From NCBI GenBank assembly GCA_012845835.1, contig JABAKD010000022.1, forward strand, positions 13,809,718 through 13,873,717: 64,000 nt of DNA, written 5' to 3'. The stretch is from Undaria pinnatifida. Lineage: Eukaryota > Sar > Phaeophyceae > Laminariales > Alariaceae. Below the pieces are notes generated by a model, which was not told the DNA's origin, did no database searches, and saw only the letters and a program-made list of their open reading frames with translations. A program made the translations under genes and the position numbers. Below, piece after piece: positions 21,901 through 31,435 of the stretch (within the stretch, counting starts at the first letter, position 1; each line of letters starts with the position of its first letter).

Positions 21901-24900
21901 TTTGCTGGATGTGGTGGTACTGGTGATGTTGGTTGTGTTGGTTTTGGTGATGTTGATGTTGGTGCAGGCGTTGTTGGTGTTTCTGTTGTTCGTTTGGTGT
22001 AGGTAGTGTTGATGTAGGTATTGGCGTTGTTGGTGTGGACGTTTTTGGCGTCGCTGTTGTTCTTTTGGGTGTTGTTGGCGTCGTTAGTGTGTTGATGCTA
22101 TAGCTGGTGTTGATGTTGCTATTCCCCCACTGCCGATTTCGTCCTACACCAGCACAACAGCGGTATTCTTGAACGCCTGCCTACTGGCGTGGAAAACTTT
22201 CCATTGATGTACGGCGTGTTTTGCTTCATCTCGGTCAGGTTTTTGGAAGCAGCGTATTGGTCGTTGGAACAGGACGGAAAGAGGGTGAGCGATTTAATTG
22301 AGGAGTCCATCGCATGGCGAGAGACCGTCGGAGCGCACCGTCTTCGAAAGGAGGACGTCGCGGCAGTCGCGGGCAAGGGGGCCATCTTGGTCAAGGGTGT
22401 CGACCTACGCAGGTGACATTCGCGCTTCATTCGCAGTGCGCAGGACAATCAGTGTGTAGTAGTACAGCGTGTAGGCTCTGTTGTCTTGCTTAATGTTGGG
22501 TAAGGGCGCTCGATACCAGTCCTTCGTTGCTGCCAGGGTATCCAATAGTGGAAGAAACATATAGGTTATGATCTTCGGTGAAGTTTCGGGTAGCGGTACT
22601 CAATGGTGTTACTGTTATTTTTTTCTAATGAAGTTGACATGTGTGTATGCCAGGCTTTAACATGGCAGTCTGTATGGGCGATACTCTATTCTTGCACGCT
22701 GAGGGTTGAGACCATTCGTTCACCTTCTGCGGACCCACAATGTGCCGCTTCTGGGGAATCGCACAAGTCCACAACATGGCTCTCTTTATTTGCGACACCC
22801 CGCCATTATTACTTGCACGAGTATTTTATAATCTTTATCTCACTTGCAAACCGACCATGTGCTACGCGTATTTCAGTTCGGTCCAATATAGAGGAAAACT
22901 CGTGTCTCTTGCCGGGGTTGCGTAGCTCGTATGCTGACAAAAGCACTACACGTTGGCGGCCGATGTTTCTCTTCTTCCATATGGATACACCTGTGATCGA
23001 ATACGATAACCCCCACCCATTCCCTTTTCCAACTTCCGAGCGTACTCTGATATGGCACACCACTTTTTTTTATGTCATTACGCCACTTTCTTATAGTATT
23101 CCTAACATGGCGCCCCTATTATACCCTGTCGCGCTCCACGCCGTTAGCTGGGATCTCGGCGAAGTCTACCGGTGGTGTACTTCCAACCTCATCTATAACA
23201 TTCTCCGAATGGGTTGGAATTGTCGACAAGCTGGGCCGACCCGCCCCGTGAGATTACGAACACCTCCTGACCCGACCCGACTCTACCCCCGTTTTTTTTT
23301 AAACCTCCTGATCCGGCCCGCGGGCCGGGTCGTGAACCGTGAAAAGCCCTCCAAATTTTCTGCTGCGCATGTCCCTAGTGAGACGTGCACTATTTTGCTG
23401 ATGTGACGACCCTATTATTCTTCGCTCGCCCGAGACACCGTGCACTACAATCGCGGCACAAAGACGACCGGTGGTGCGCTTCCGACCTGCGTTAGACGGA
23501 AAAATGGAGGGCGACGGCAACGCGGATTTTATGATCTACACAATAAACATTATTCCAAACGCGTCAGCTTTTGAGTTCTAGGTTAAATGGTCGGTGTTCT
23601 GCTTATAAAACGCTAGTAAAACGCCGCTACCCCTTTTACGCTTGGCGCCGTGAACTACAATCTTGGCACAAAGCCGACCGGTGGTGTACTTCCGACCTGC
23701 GCTAGACGGAAAGATGGAGGGCGACGGCAACGCTAAATTGATGATCTACACCTTGGAGAGGGCAATCCGGCTCATGCCGAGAGGCACCTGGCAGTACACG
23801 ATCGTCATCGACTGCAAAGGCAAGAAACACATCATTGTGTTTAGAGAGAAACACTCATATATGTAGCTATATAGTGAGAGGCACCTGGCAGTACACGATC
23901 GTCATCGACTGCAAAGGCAAGAAACACATCATTTTGTTTAGAGCGATACACTCATATATGTAGCTATATAGTTGGCTTCTCTTCTCATAGGAATATATGT
24001 CGGTACGGTGGGATTTGGACATATGGGAAGGGTGCGGCCTCATCGGTGGGTGACTAGGCTCCAATGGAAACGATTAGGCTTGGATTAATCGTAGGTACGT
24101 ATGCTCCAAGGAGAGCAGAATGGCGAGAACGAACGTTGGGTTGCAATAGCTTGTGCATTCCCGCGCGATTTGTTCATACCTCGTACCAAGTAGAGTGGTA
24201 TTGGACAAATTCACCAAATTCCACGGTAGGGTGGTCAGTTTTGGAGACTTGTTTTTCAGTGGCCCGGGATCAGACCTCCCTGTTCCTTAGCGACCTTATG
24301 GTTTGGGGCTGTTATATTGGTTTTCGATGTGAATCCGTAATGGAACGGGTAGTTTCGATGCGCCTAGTAAATCGCCTGAAGCGTTTTGGCCACTGAGGTG
24401 TTGAGACGCTCGTTCGAGTATGATAGTATGATGGAATGTATGTTATGATATGATATGATATGATATGATATGATACCTCAAAACCAGTGGTGAAGGGGGT
24501 ATACCATAACATCATCATGACATCATCATGACATCATCATAACATCATCATAACATCATCATGACATATCATCATAACATCATCATAACATCATAACATC
24601 ATTATAACATCATCATAACATCATCATAACATCATCATAACATCATCATAACATCATCAAAACATCATCATAACATCATCATAGCATCATCATAACATCG
24701 TCGTAACATCCCCCCTACCAATGCCGCAGCCTTGGTCTTAGCCGGGATGCACTCTGCGCAAACCTGTCAATTTGTTGGGACCTGGTCTGCTTCCGGGGGT
24801 TGACTCGCGAACGACCGACATTGGTTTGACGTCCGCATATCTCTTTTCCGTACCCCTAGGGATGGGCCTAAGCCACATGCCTCCGCTTGCGTACATCAAG

Positions 24901-26283
24901 GCGATGTTCAAGATGCTGAGCCACCATTACCCAATGCGGCTCGGCAACGTGCTGTTCACGAACGTGGGTCCGAGCGTGATGCTTTGCTGGAGGGTGGTGT
25001 CGCCTTTATTGCAGAAGAGGACTACGGACAAAATGCTTCTTATCCCGACGTCGTGAGTGCAAAACCAAAACTGTTGTGGCGAATCGCATCATGACTGTAG
25101 CCATTGCGACCGGCGGTTGTGTTCCCGCCAAACCTTCGTTTTTCATCGAAGTATCAATGTAGTACAGACAGGAACGTGGAGGAACATGTTACATACTGGT
25201 AACTGACAGCATATGGGCACTTTGGGTTCGATTCGGTTCGGTTCGGTTGGGTTCGGTTGGGTTCGGTTGGGTTCGGTTGGGTTCGGTTCGGTTGGGTTCG
25301 GTTCGGTTCGGTTGGGTTCGGTTCGGTTCGGTTGGGTTCGGTTCGGTCGGGTGGGATTGGGTTCGGTTCGGTTCGGTTCGGTTCGGTTCGGTTCGGTTCG
25401 GTTCGGTTCGGTTCGGTTCGGTTCGGTTCGGTTCGGTTCGGTTCGGTTCGGTTCGGTTCGGTTCGGTTCGGTTCGGTTCGGTTCGGTTCGGTTCGGTTCG
25501 GTTCGGTTCGATTCGGTTCGCTGCGCTGCGGTGCGGTGCGGTGCGTTGCGGTGCGGTGCGGTGCGGTGCGGTGCGGTGCGGTGCGGTTGTTTAGCCTAAT
25601 GTTCGAGAAAAAAAGCACCCAAGCTGCTCGTAGACGCGAACACGGCACAGTGTCCGACCGCCGGCTTGTACTCCGTTTGGGCTATACCCCATTACACGGT
25701 CTTCCCATCATGTCCTCTGTTGTATTCTGGCCTCACGATCGACAACCAATGAGATGTCCGCGAGGCCCATGTTACGGTGCTGATGCACCTAAGTTTCCTG
25801 AGGGTGGTCACTTGATAAGCTGTAAACTTTCACCAACCACCGACTTTGAGAAACAATGAAAAATCAACCTGATGAGCAGTCCCATGGCCTAGGTAGTCAA
25901 CAAATAATATTGAAAGGAGACAGATTGTATTAGAGTAATGTGCTGTTGGCTGGTTTACGATGGAGGGGTCGCGTCAGTCCGATATTTTCGGCGAACATTG
26001 CTTCCCGTATCGTACCACACGTCGGCATGTCCTCCGTTTTTTGGGTTGCACCCCATTGCAACACATTTCCACCGCTTTTTCTGTTCGCTTGTATCACGGT
26101 TAGCCACCGGTGGGATGTGCTTGACTCATGTGCGAACCCCCCCGTTGTTACCTCTCCCGCAGGAAGCTATCGATGACGTTCAAGTACATCAACCCGAACC
26201 AGTTGCTCCCTTTAGCGGGAGGACAATCGTCCTGGATTTTCGAGCCCGCCGTCTACTTCTCTAATGATGCGGCCAGCTGGTAG
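18471..26283 (+). CDS. CRAL-TRIO (Sec14-like) lipid-binding protein
   Basis: Six exons (18471-18911, 20007-20137, 22239-22412, 23674-23819, 24860-25052, 26163-26283) join in phase to 1206 nt, 401 codons plus stop. The start codon sits in a strong context (GCCACCATGA). Residues 1-147 form a basic N-terminal extension beginning [13 protein letters not shown], possibly a signal or anchor. Residues from about 175 resemble the CRAL-TRIO N-terminal helices ([20 protein letters not shown]). Residues about 248-390 are the lipid-binding fold: [58 protein letters not shown], then the conserved LAGGQSSW near the end. Family members bind and exchange phosphoinositides, phosphatidylcholine or other hydrophobic ligands between membranes; the ligand here is unknown. 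Intron 4 appears to be GC-AG. Exons 2 and 4 have ghost copies. Exon 1 rests on phase and Kozak context rather than homology. Confidence 0.82.
19319..19505 (+). repeat. GGGTC-core dispersed repeat, copy
   Basis: Core of GGGTCGGGTC units flanked by partly conserved sequence ending in GAAAAACCCTGCT. Related copies at 23218, 27345, 27740, 50640 and 52340. Confidence 0.6.
20007..20137 (+). CDS. CRAL-TRIO gene exon 2
   Basis: Acceptor tcctggcag, donor gtaagc, phase 0 to 2. Encodes a charged helical segment ([20 protein letters not shown]). Copies of its 3' edge and donor lie at about 20350-20492. Confidence 0.6.
20170..20492 (+). repeat. AT tract and 3'-edge ghosts of CRAL-TRIO exon 2
   Basis: AT-rich tract at 20170-20212. 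The segment 20427-20492 copies the last about 25 nt of exon 2, the donor region and about 30 nt of intron. A more decayed copy lies at about 20350-20385. Confidence 0.7.
21108..22120. repeat. TTGGTG hexanucleotide array and degenerate GTT-rich tail
   Basis: (TTGGTG)n nearly perfect at 21110-21480, then increasingly degenerate GTT/GGTG-rich DNA to about 22120. Open frames here (Val/Gly/Leu runs) are artefacts. Confidence 0.97.
22239..22412 (+). CDS. CRAL-TRIO gene exon 3
   Basis: Acceptor tctcggtcag, donor gtgaca. Encodes [16 protein letters not shown] and [13 protein letters not shown], matching CRAL-TRIO N-terminal helices. An alternative upstream acceptor near 22160 is also phase-compatible and would add about 26 residues. 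Confidence 0.8.
23150..23550 (+). pseudogene. Two 5'-edge ghosts of CRAL-TRIO exon 4
   Basis: 23436-23550 is about 85-90% identical to the intron end and first about 70 nt of the exon, keeps the acceptor, and still reads [18 protein letters not shown] in frame before diverging. An older partial copy is at about 23160-23200. Confidence 0.85.
23218..23365 (-). repeat. GGGTC-core dispersed repeat, copy
   Basis: Minus-strand GGGTC-type units with GGGCTTTTCACGGTTCACGA at one end. Located between the exon 4 ghosts. Confidence 0.55.
23674..23819 (+). CDS. CRAL-TRIO gene exon 4 (GC donor)
   Basis: Starts after ggcacaaag with [18 protein letters not shown] and ends in IVIDCKG. The donor must be AAAG|gcaaga, because only this joins in phase to the next exon and restores the family pattern. 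Ghost copies lie on both sides. Confidence 0.85.
23779..23972 (+). repeat. 97-bp tandem duplication of the CRAL-TRIO exon 4 donor edge
   Basis: 23779-23875 and 23876-23972 differ at only a few positions. The unit holds the last 41 nt of exon 4, its GC donor and 56 nt of intron. Confidence 0.95.
24443..24715. repeat. ATGAT and ACATCATCATA repeats
   Basis: (ATGAT)n at 24443-24476 and about 19 units of an 11-bp ACATCATCATA repeat at 24508-24712. Confidence 0.95.
24860..25052 (+). CDS. CRAL-TRIO gene exon 5
   Basis: Acceptor tacccctag, donor gtgagt. Encodes [19 protein letters not shown] and the [17 protein letters not shown] core strand-helix of the lipid-binding fold. Confidence 0.88.
25226..25590. 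repeat. GGTTC then GGTGC pentanucleotide array
   Basis: (GGTTC/GGTTG)n to about 25520 switching to (GGTGC)n to 25590. The length-5 unit opens all frames. Confidence 0.97.
26163..26283 (+). CDS. CRAL-TRIO gene exon 6 and stop
   Basis: Acceptor ctcccgcag. Encodes [20 protein letters not shown] and [13 protein letters not shown], stop TAG at 26281. The Gly-Gly pair is the conserved end of CRAL-TRIO domains. Confidence 0.85.
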
Positions 26284-26807
26284 ACTCTAGTCACCAGATT
26301 GAAGGACACTCGACCAGAGGGATCGGAAGTGGAGTGAACCACTATGAATGGAACGCACGACGAGAAGAGGACCGTTAAATAATTCAACTGGACGTTGAGT
26401 AGGGGCTTGTTATCAGCCCCTGAAGATGTTATCGGTGGGAGAGCGAATTGAGCCCAAACAAACTTCTTTTGTTAGTTATTCTACCGTGTAAAACACGCGC
26501 TGAGGTAGCACACTCCATACCCCGTTGGACGACGCGTGAGGATGATTCCTCTACGGCGGGGGAAGCGCAAAACGCCGATCGATGCGACTAAGGAATGGCC
26601 TCGATGGGATTTTGTTCAACGCCACCATTTTCACTCTTCGCGCCCCTTCCCCTTGTTGTGGAGAAAAACGTCTTGAAGAAATCTTCGCAGGAAGTTTTGT
26701 TATGTTTGCCCCTTCCCGGAAAACACAGACTTGAAAATAAAAAGTCATCGCAGGGGGTGTATTTTATCTTGTGTGCTGTACTGTATTGTTATTTGAATGT
26801 TTCAAAT

Positions 26808-26870
26808 ACGTCAGCTGTGAGTTCGATCGATTCAAGGGTCGATACTCACCGTTGCGAGCTGCGTGATACT
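26808..26870 (+). repeat. 65-bp dispersed repeat family, copy 1
   Basis: ACGTCAGCTGTGAGTTCGAT, then GTCGATACTCACC and a GCGAGCTG end. Four more copies at 57790-57850, 32961-33028 (plus) and 29203-29256, 40986-41050 (minus). Confidence 0.7.
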
Positions 26871-27344
26871 GCGGCCGCGCGTTTTTACAGATGTCTTACT
26901 TTTTGAAGATATACGAAGATATACGACTCCCCTCAATGTTGCCAGGGTGAGCAGGACAATTTTCCAAGGGCGAACTCGGTCCATAATCATTCTGCTACGT
27001 AAGCCGTGTGAAGAGGGACTGGTTCAAACCCTGACAGACTTGCGGTGTTGCTATTTTTGGTTTGTGTCGTTTCGGCACGATCAAGTTTAACTCCTTTGGC
27101 ACTGCACCACCCTATTAGAAGACAACTTGTTTCAATTCACGTCGGACGTTTTTTGCAGGGGGTGGTAAAAGGGCTACTTTTTGTCGTTCTGGGGACCAGC
27201 AGCGTATCGTTTTCCCACCGTACCCGCGAGGCAAAATCCTAGGACCACGCAGACGGTACAAAGTGGTATCCTGCAGAGCCCGTATTGCGGTTCCATTCGC
27301 GTATTGGTGATGCTGCGGTAATGCACAGTGCACGTGCTATCGGT

Positions 27345-27500
27345 TTTGCAAGGCTTTTCAGGGGTCATGACCCAGCCCGTGGGTCGGGTCGGATCAGAAG
27401 GTTTGCAAAACCTAACTCGCGGGTGGAGTCAGGTTGGGTCAGGGGGTGTTGGAAATTCCGCGGGTCGGATCGGGTCTGGACGCGTGCTGCTATGGAGGCA
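27345..27500 (+). repeat. GGGTC-core dispersed repeat, copy
   Basis: GGCTTTTCAGGGGTCATGAC, then GGGTCGGGTCGGATCAGAAG and further GGGTC units. A shorter relative lies at 27740-27860. Confidence 0.6.
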
Positions 27501-29202
27501 TGTTTTTGTTGATTCAAACGGTTGCTGAATGCCGGGGCTCCTGAACCCAAATCCGTCCGGAATTTCGTTCTTTTTATTATAATATGTTCGGTTCTGTACC
27601 TAGGCATGGGACCGCTTTAACGTTTATTCAAATCTATTTTTCTTCGGGCAGGTGTAGAGCTCCTCCTCAAGCCTTGTTGGGTTAGGTGTAGTGGTGCAGA
27701 CCCCCTCAAGCGAAAAGCCTGCAAAACGAATGGTGCACCTCTACGAGTAGCTTGCGTGTCGGATCAGGAGTTTTCAAATCTCACCGATCGGAATAGGATC
27801 ACCCGGGCCCGATCCGGCCCGCCAGAAGCGATCCGCCGCGCAAAAAGCCCTGCTATTTTGTGACAGGTACTTGCGTTTTTTTTTCCCATTGGGATGCTTT
27901 CTTGCCCGTTTTTGGTGACCGTGAGCTACGTTTCCGGGGTTCGGTTCGGTTTAGTGTAGTGTAGTGTGAGACTGTTGTCACGACCACCATCATGCCAGGA
28001 ATATTTAATACAGGCAGAAGGTTACCTGCGTCGAATGGCGCTTCGATAACGTTCCGGTGTTGTTCTTAATTTTTCAACCGATCGATCGTTGTGGTGAAGC
28101 AAGACTCTTGGTGGTGGTGTTGTGGCGGGAATTCTGGTGTACGGTTTCGCATCAGTCCTAAACATGTAGAAATTTGGCGTATACCTTTATGTTCCTAGCA
28201 GCGCACGCGTGGCTTTGCAGTGCACGCGTGGTAAGTCCAGTCCATGTTTGACTGTGCGTTTTGATGGTGAACCTGGTCAGCCAGAGGTGCCGTGTCTGTT
28301 GCCGTTTCTTGTAGTTGTTTGCAATTCAGAATTACCGCTCTCTTGGTTGGTCATTGTTTGGTCGTATTTGGTCTGTGAACCGTGTTGGCGTATGGGTGGG
28401 CTGGGCGATCGAGAGTGCCATCGACGGCTGCGCGATCGAGTGTCCCATGATTCTATTCGATTCGGGATTGATTTCTTTCCTAGAGTCAGGAGTGATTGCA
28501 TGGTACCGTCCCTCTATGCTGGTGTTGCAGCACGAGATATTTTGGCCTCTTTGGGGCTTGAGAGGGATAATAATGTCGAAAACAGTGGACGATTACAGCG
28601 TCGAACGTGTGTACCGGCCCGAGACTCCGGCACAGGAGGGTGCAATATCATGAGCTTTACCACGAGCGCGCAGCATAGCGATGCCTGCACTGTTGGGCAC
28701 TCTTCCTGGTCGCTTTGACATATCGCAATACCGTACTTGTCGTTTTGTTGTTTTTTGGTCAGCAGAGGGGCTAACTACTGTAGTTCCAAAAGCTGGATGA
28801 ACCGATCCACGAGCGTATCGTACTGCTGTTGTGGTCGGCAATACTACAGTTGTTTTTTATCAATCGGTTAAGTTTCCATTCAACCACTTCGTAGGCTCAA
28901 TGAACAACATGACCACCCACTCGACAAGGCTTCAAAATAGGGATATGGAATGGAATAGTGGTTGTTGCCTTTCCAGCAAAAGCCCGTGTTGCTCGAATTG
29001 ACCACCTCCTCCTACAACCGCCCACTGAATAAATTTATAAAACAGGTATGATGTCAAAATTCCCCACCTAATGTAATAATACCAACACTAACCATTACAA
29101 TGGAGAACAAAACATATTTATATATATGTATATACTTTTTTTTCATAGGACCCCTCCCAATTAAAAATTCACCCACATAGTATATAACAAGTACCAACAA
29201 CG

Positions 29203-29256
29203 CAGCTTGTAAAGATGAGTATTGACCCGAAATTCGTCGAACTCACACCTGAGGTC
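29203..29256 (-). repeat. 65-bp dispersed repeat family, copy
   Basis: Minus-strand copy with CAGCTTGTAAAGATGAGTAT and TCGAACTCACACC on the plus strand. Confidence 0.55.
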
Positions 29257-29535
29257 CTGAAAGTATTTTTATAAAATGCTGGTTAAGGTCTTACCGGTAG
29301 CCAAGTGGAGCACTACTCTCCAATATAGGGTAATAAATGTCGTCACACGAACGCCGTCCAACCTGAACAGTGAACCAGTGCGCTGGGGAGCGGCGCACCA
29401 ACGCGTGTCGTTGGCGCTGCATTTTCGGCGGTACAGCAGAGTCGTTTCCCCTTCAGCGAGTTGGTAATGAAACATATAAGGCTTCGTTCTGGTGGGTTAG
29501 TGGCTAGCCTTGTATCAGTAGCCCGGTGAACGACG

Positions 29536-29606
29536 TGTTAGACTAAAATATAAGCTCGTTTAGGCTGGTCGGTGTTGCTTGCGATGTCGGTTGCTATTTG
29601 TTTTTT
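29536..29606 (+). repeat. 75-bp dispersed repeat, copy B
   Basis: TGTTAGACTAAAATATAAGC to GTTGCTATTTGTTTTTTC, matching 11934-12012 and 42391-42456. Confidence 0.55.
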
Positions 29607-30572
29607 CTTTTGGTGGTCATGAAGGCTTTAGCCCCTTTCAACTTGCGACGTGTTGGTAAACTCGTGGCTTCTGGGGAAAAGATGTTGTATTATTGAGCAA
29701 TTGCCCTTCTGAGACAGGTAGGCAAGGTGGAGTGAGCAGGGTGGGGGCGCTCGTGGGCGCGCGCAACCTCACCCTCAGGATCACGCTATGCAACTACCCG
29801 ATCACGCATAACACAGAACACGGCCTAATGTACTTTCAGACGTGCCACAAAACCCTCGGGTTGTTGCCCGTACCACAAACAATACCCCTAACATGACAAT
29901 AGCCCGATAGTCAGACCTACAACAACAATGCCTGAACCTTCCTACTGGATAAGTGTCCAATGTACCACATACCAATGTACCGACACACACACCTATGACG
30001 GTCCATTGTATAGCTCGTACTTGTGTACAACCTACCGAAGTACCACAAAGAGTATTCCCAGAATATCCAGCATCAACTTACTACAATTGACAATTCAATA
30101 TTCAAACTATCCAATCAGATTATCTACAGCAGCTCGACCGATGCACACTGCCGCTATCACCAATACGACGCCCCCGGGATATCGAGGCAGCCACATCCCG
30201 GGGGGGAAGGAGGCATGTACCCTCTATCGTAATACGTTAGCAGATGACGCAAGGGGTGATATTACAGCGAAGGGCGGACGAAGCACTCGCAATCAATTGC
30301 TTCGTGTCTCCCGCTCGACTGCGATCAAGACCCCCCAAGCGTATCCTACTTGAAACTCGAATTTAAGCCGCCCTGCTCCCGCTTGGAGCATTACTCCTAC
30401 GCCAAGCGCACATCCTATGCCAAGCCGGTTGCACGAGGCAACCCAACCGTTCGATCGTCGTTCTGATCCGATCCAACTATTTCACAAGTCGGACAGATTA
30501 CGTACTATTCCCACTTGCGCGGTAGATGTTTCAGGGAAGGTCTGTATGATTCGTATGGTCCAGCTCATGTTA

Positions 30573-30931
30573 CCGGGTGGGAGCCGTACGACCTGCATGG
30601 TCTAGACAATGTTTCCAGGGTTGTATCTGTAGACTACTCATTATTAACAAATCCTGTACAACACTTCACAACGTCAGATACAGGGTCTACTGCAGGTGAT
30701 CTACAGTAGATGATCTATATGATCTATACGAGCTATATGATCTATATGATCTATAGGATCTATATGATCTATACGATCTATATGATCTGTTTAATCTACA
30801 TATATGATATATATATGATCTGTTTGATCTATATGATCTATATAATCTATGTGATACATGTGGTTTATGTGATCTAGATGGTCTAGATGGTCTAGATGGT
30901 GATGATCTGTCCGAGGTGTGAGGTTTCAACC
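30573..30931 (+). repeat. Dispersed repeat with GATCTA core, copy B
   Basis: Same ends as 8323-8528 (CCGGGTGGGAGCCG and GATCTGTCCGAGGTGTG), but the core of TATGATCTA-type units is longer (30705-30905). Confidence 0.6.
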
Positions 30932-31435
30932 AAAGTTGTACGTGGATGATCGTCCGTGTATTCTTGCCAAAACAGCATGCGCACTTTTTGTTTGAGGATC
31001 TGCAATAATTTTCAGCAGAAAGATCCACCAGCACTTCTGTACATCAGGAACATACAAACTCGGGTCGTCCGGCTGTGATGGCATAGCACCAAGGGACTCG
31101 CAATGGTTAGATCTGCGGAGCTCATCTACCTCGCGTCGCAAGACAGTTGAAATCAGTGTGTGAAACGCGAAGAGCTGGGAAGCAGCAACAACAATGAAAA
31201 ATGAAACATAAAAGTTTGCTGGCAGGTGATAGACGTGATGTATCTAACTGCAGCAGTTATGCGTCCAATTAGCCGGGACCACGCGAAACCTTTGTGGCGC
31301 CACATACCTGAACTGGAGCAACGAAAGAGAACTGTCCACGCCGAGAGCGTGTGTTCTGGTTAACTGACGCCGTCGAGCTGTTAAGCACAATACGGACCAA
31401 GGCGAGTACAGCATCCAGATCCTTCATGGTCCCAA
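30931..31435 (-). CDS. Two candidate exons of an unidentified minus-strand gene
   Basis: Exon 31435-31308 (acceptor gtcgcag, donor gtatgt) encodes TMKDLDAVLALVRIVLNSS and RRGQFSFVAPVQ. Exon 31129-30931 (donor gttgaa) encodes SLYVPDVQKCWWIFLLKII. They join in phase. Their helical character would suit an ARM-type protein, perhaps an upstream part of the BEACH-like gene, which would make the CRAL-TRIO gene nested. No homology recognised. Confidence 0.25.

Larger units (their letters stand above)
26284..30572. other. Intergenic region with repeats, no supported gene
   Basis: Holds dispersed repeats at 26808-26870, 27345-27500, 27740-27860, 29203-29256 and 29536-29606. A 169-codon plus-strand ORF at 28209-28718 shows no domain and no splice structure, and is not called. 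Confidence 0.5.

Noticed and set aside
21032-22006. Val/Gly/Leu-rich ORFs up to 197 codons
   Set aside because: Caused by the TTGGTG array and its degenerate tail.
25213-25859. ORFs of 115-200 codons on both strands with RFGSV or RTEPN repeats
   Set aside because: Caused by the GGTTC pentamer array.
28209-28718. 169-codon plus-strand ORF
   Set aside because: No recognisable domain, weak start context, codon pattern not clearly coding.
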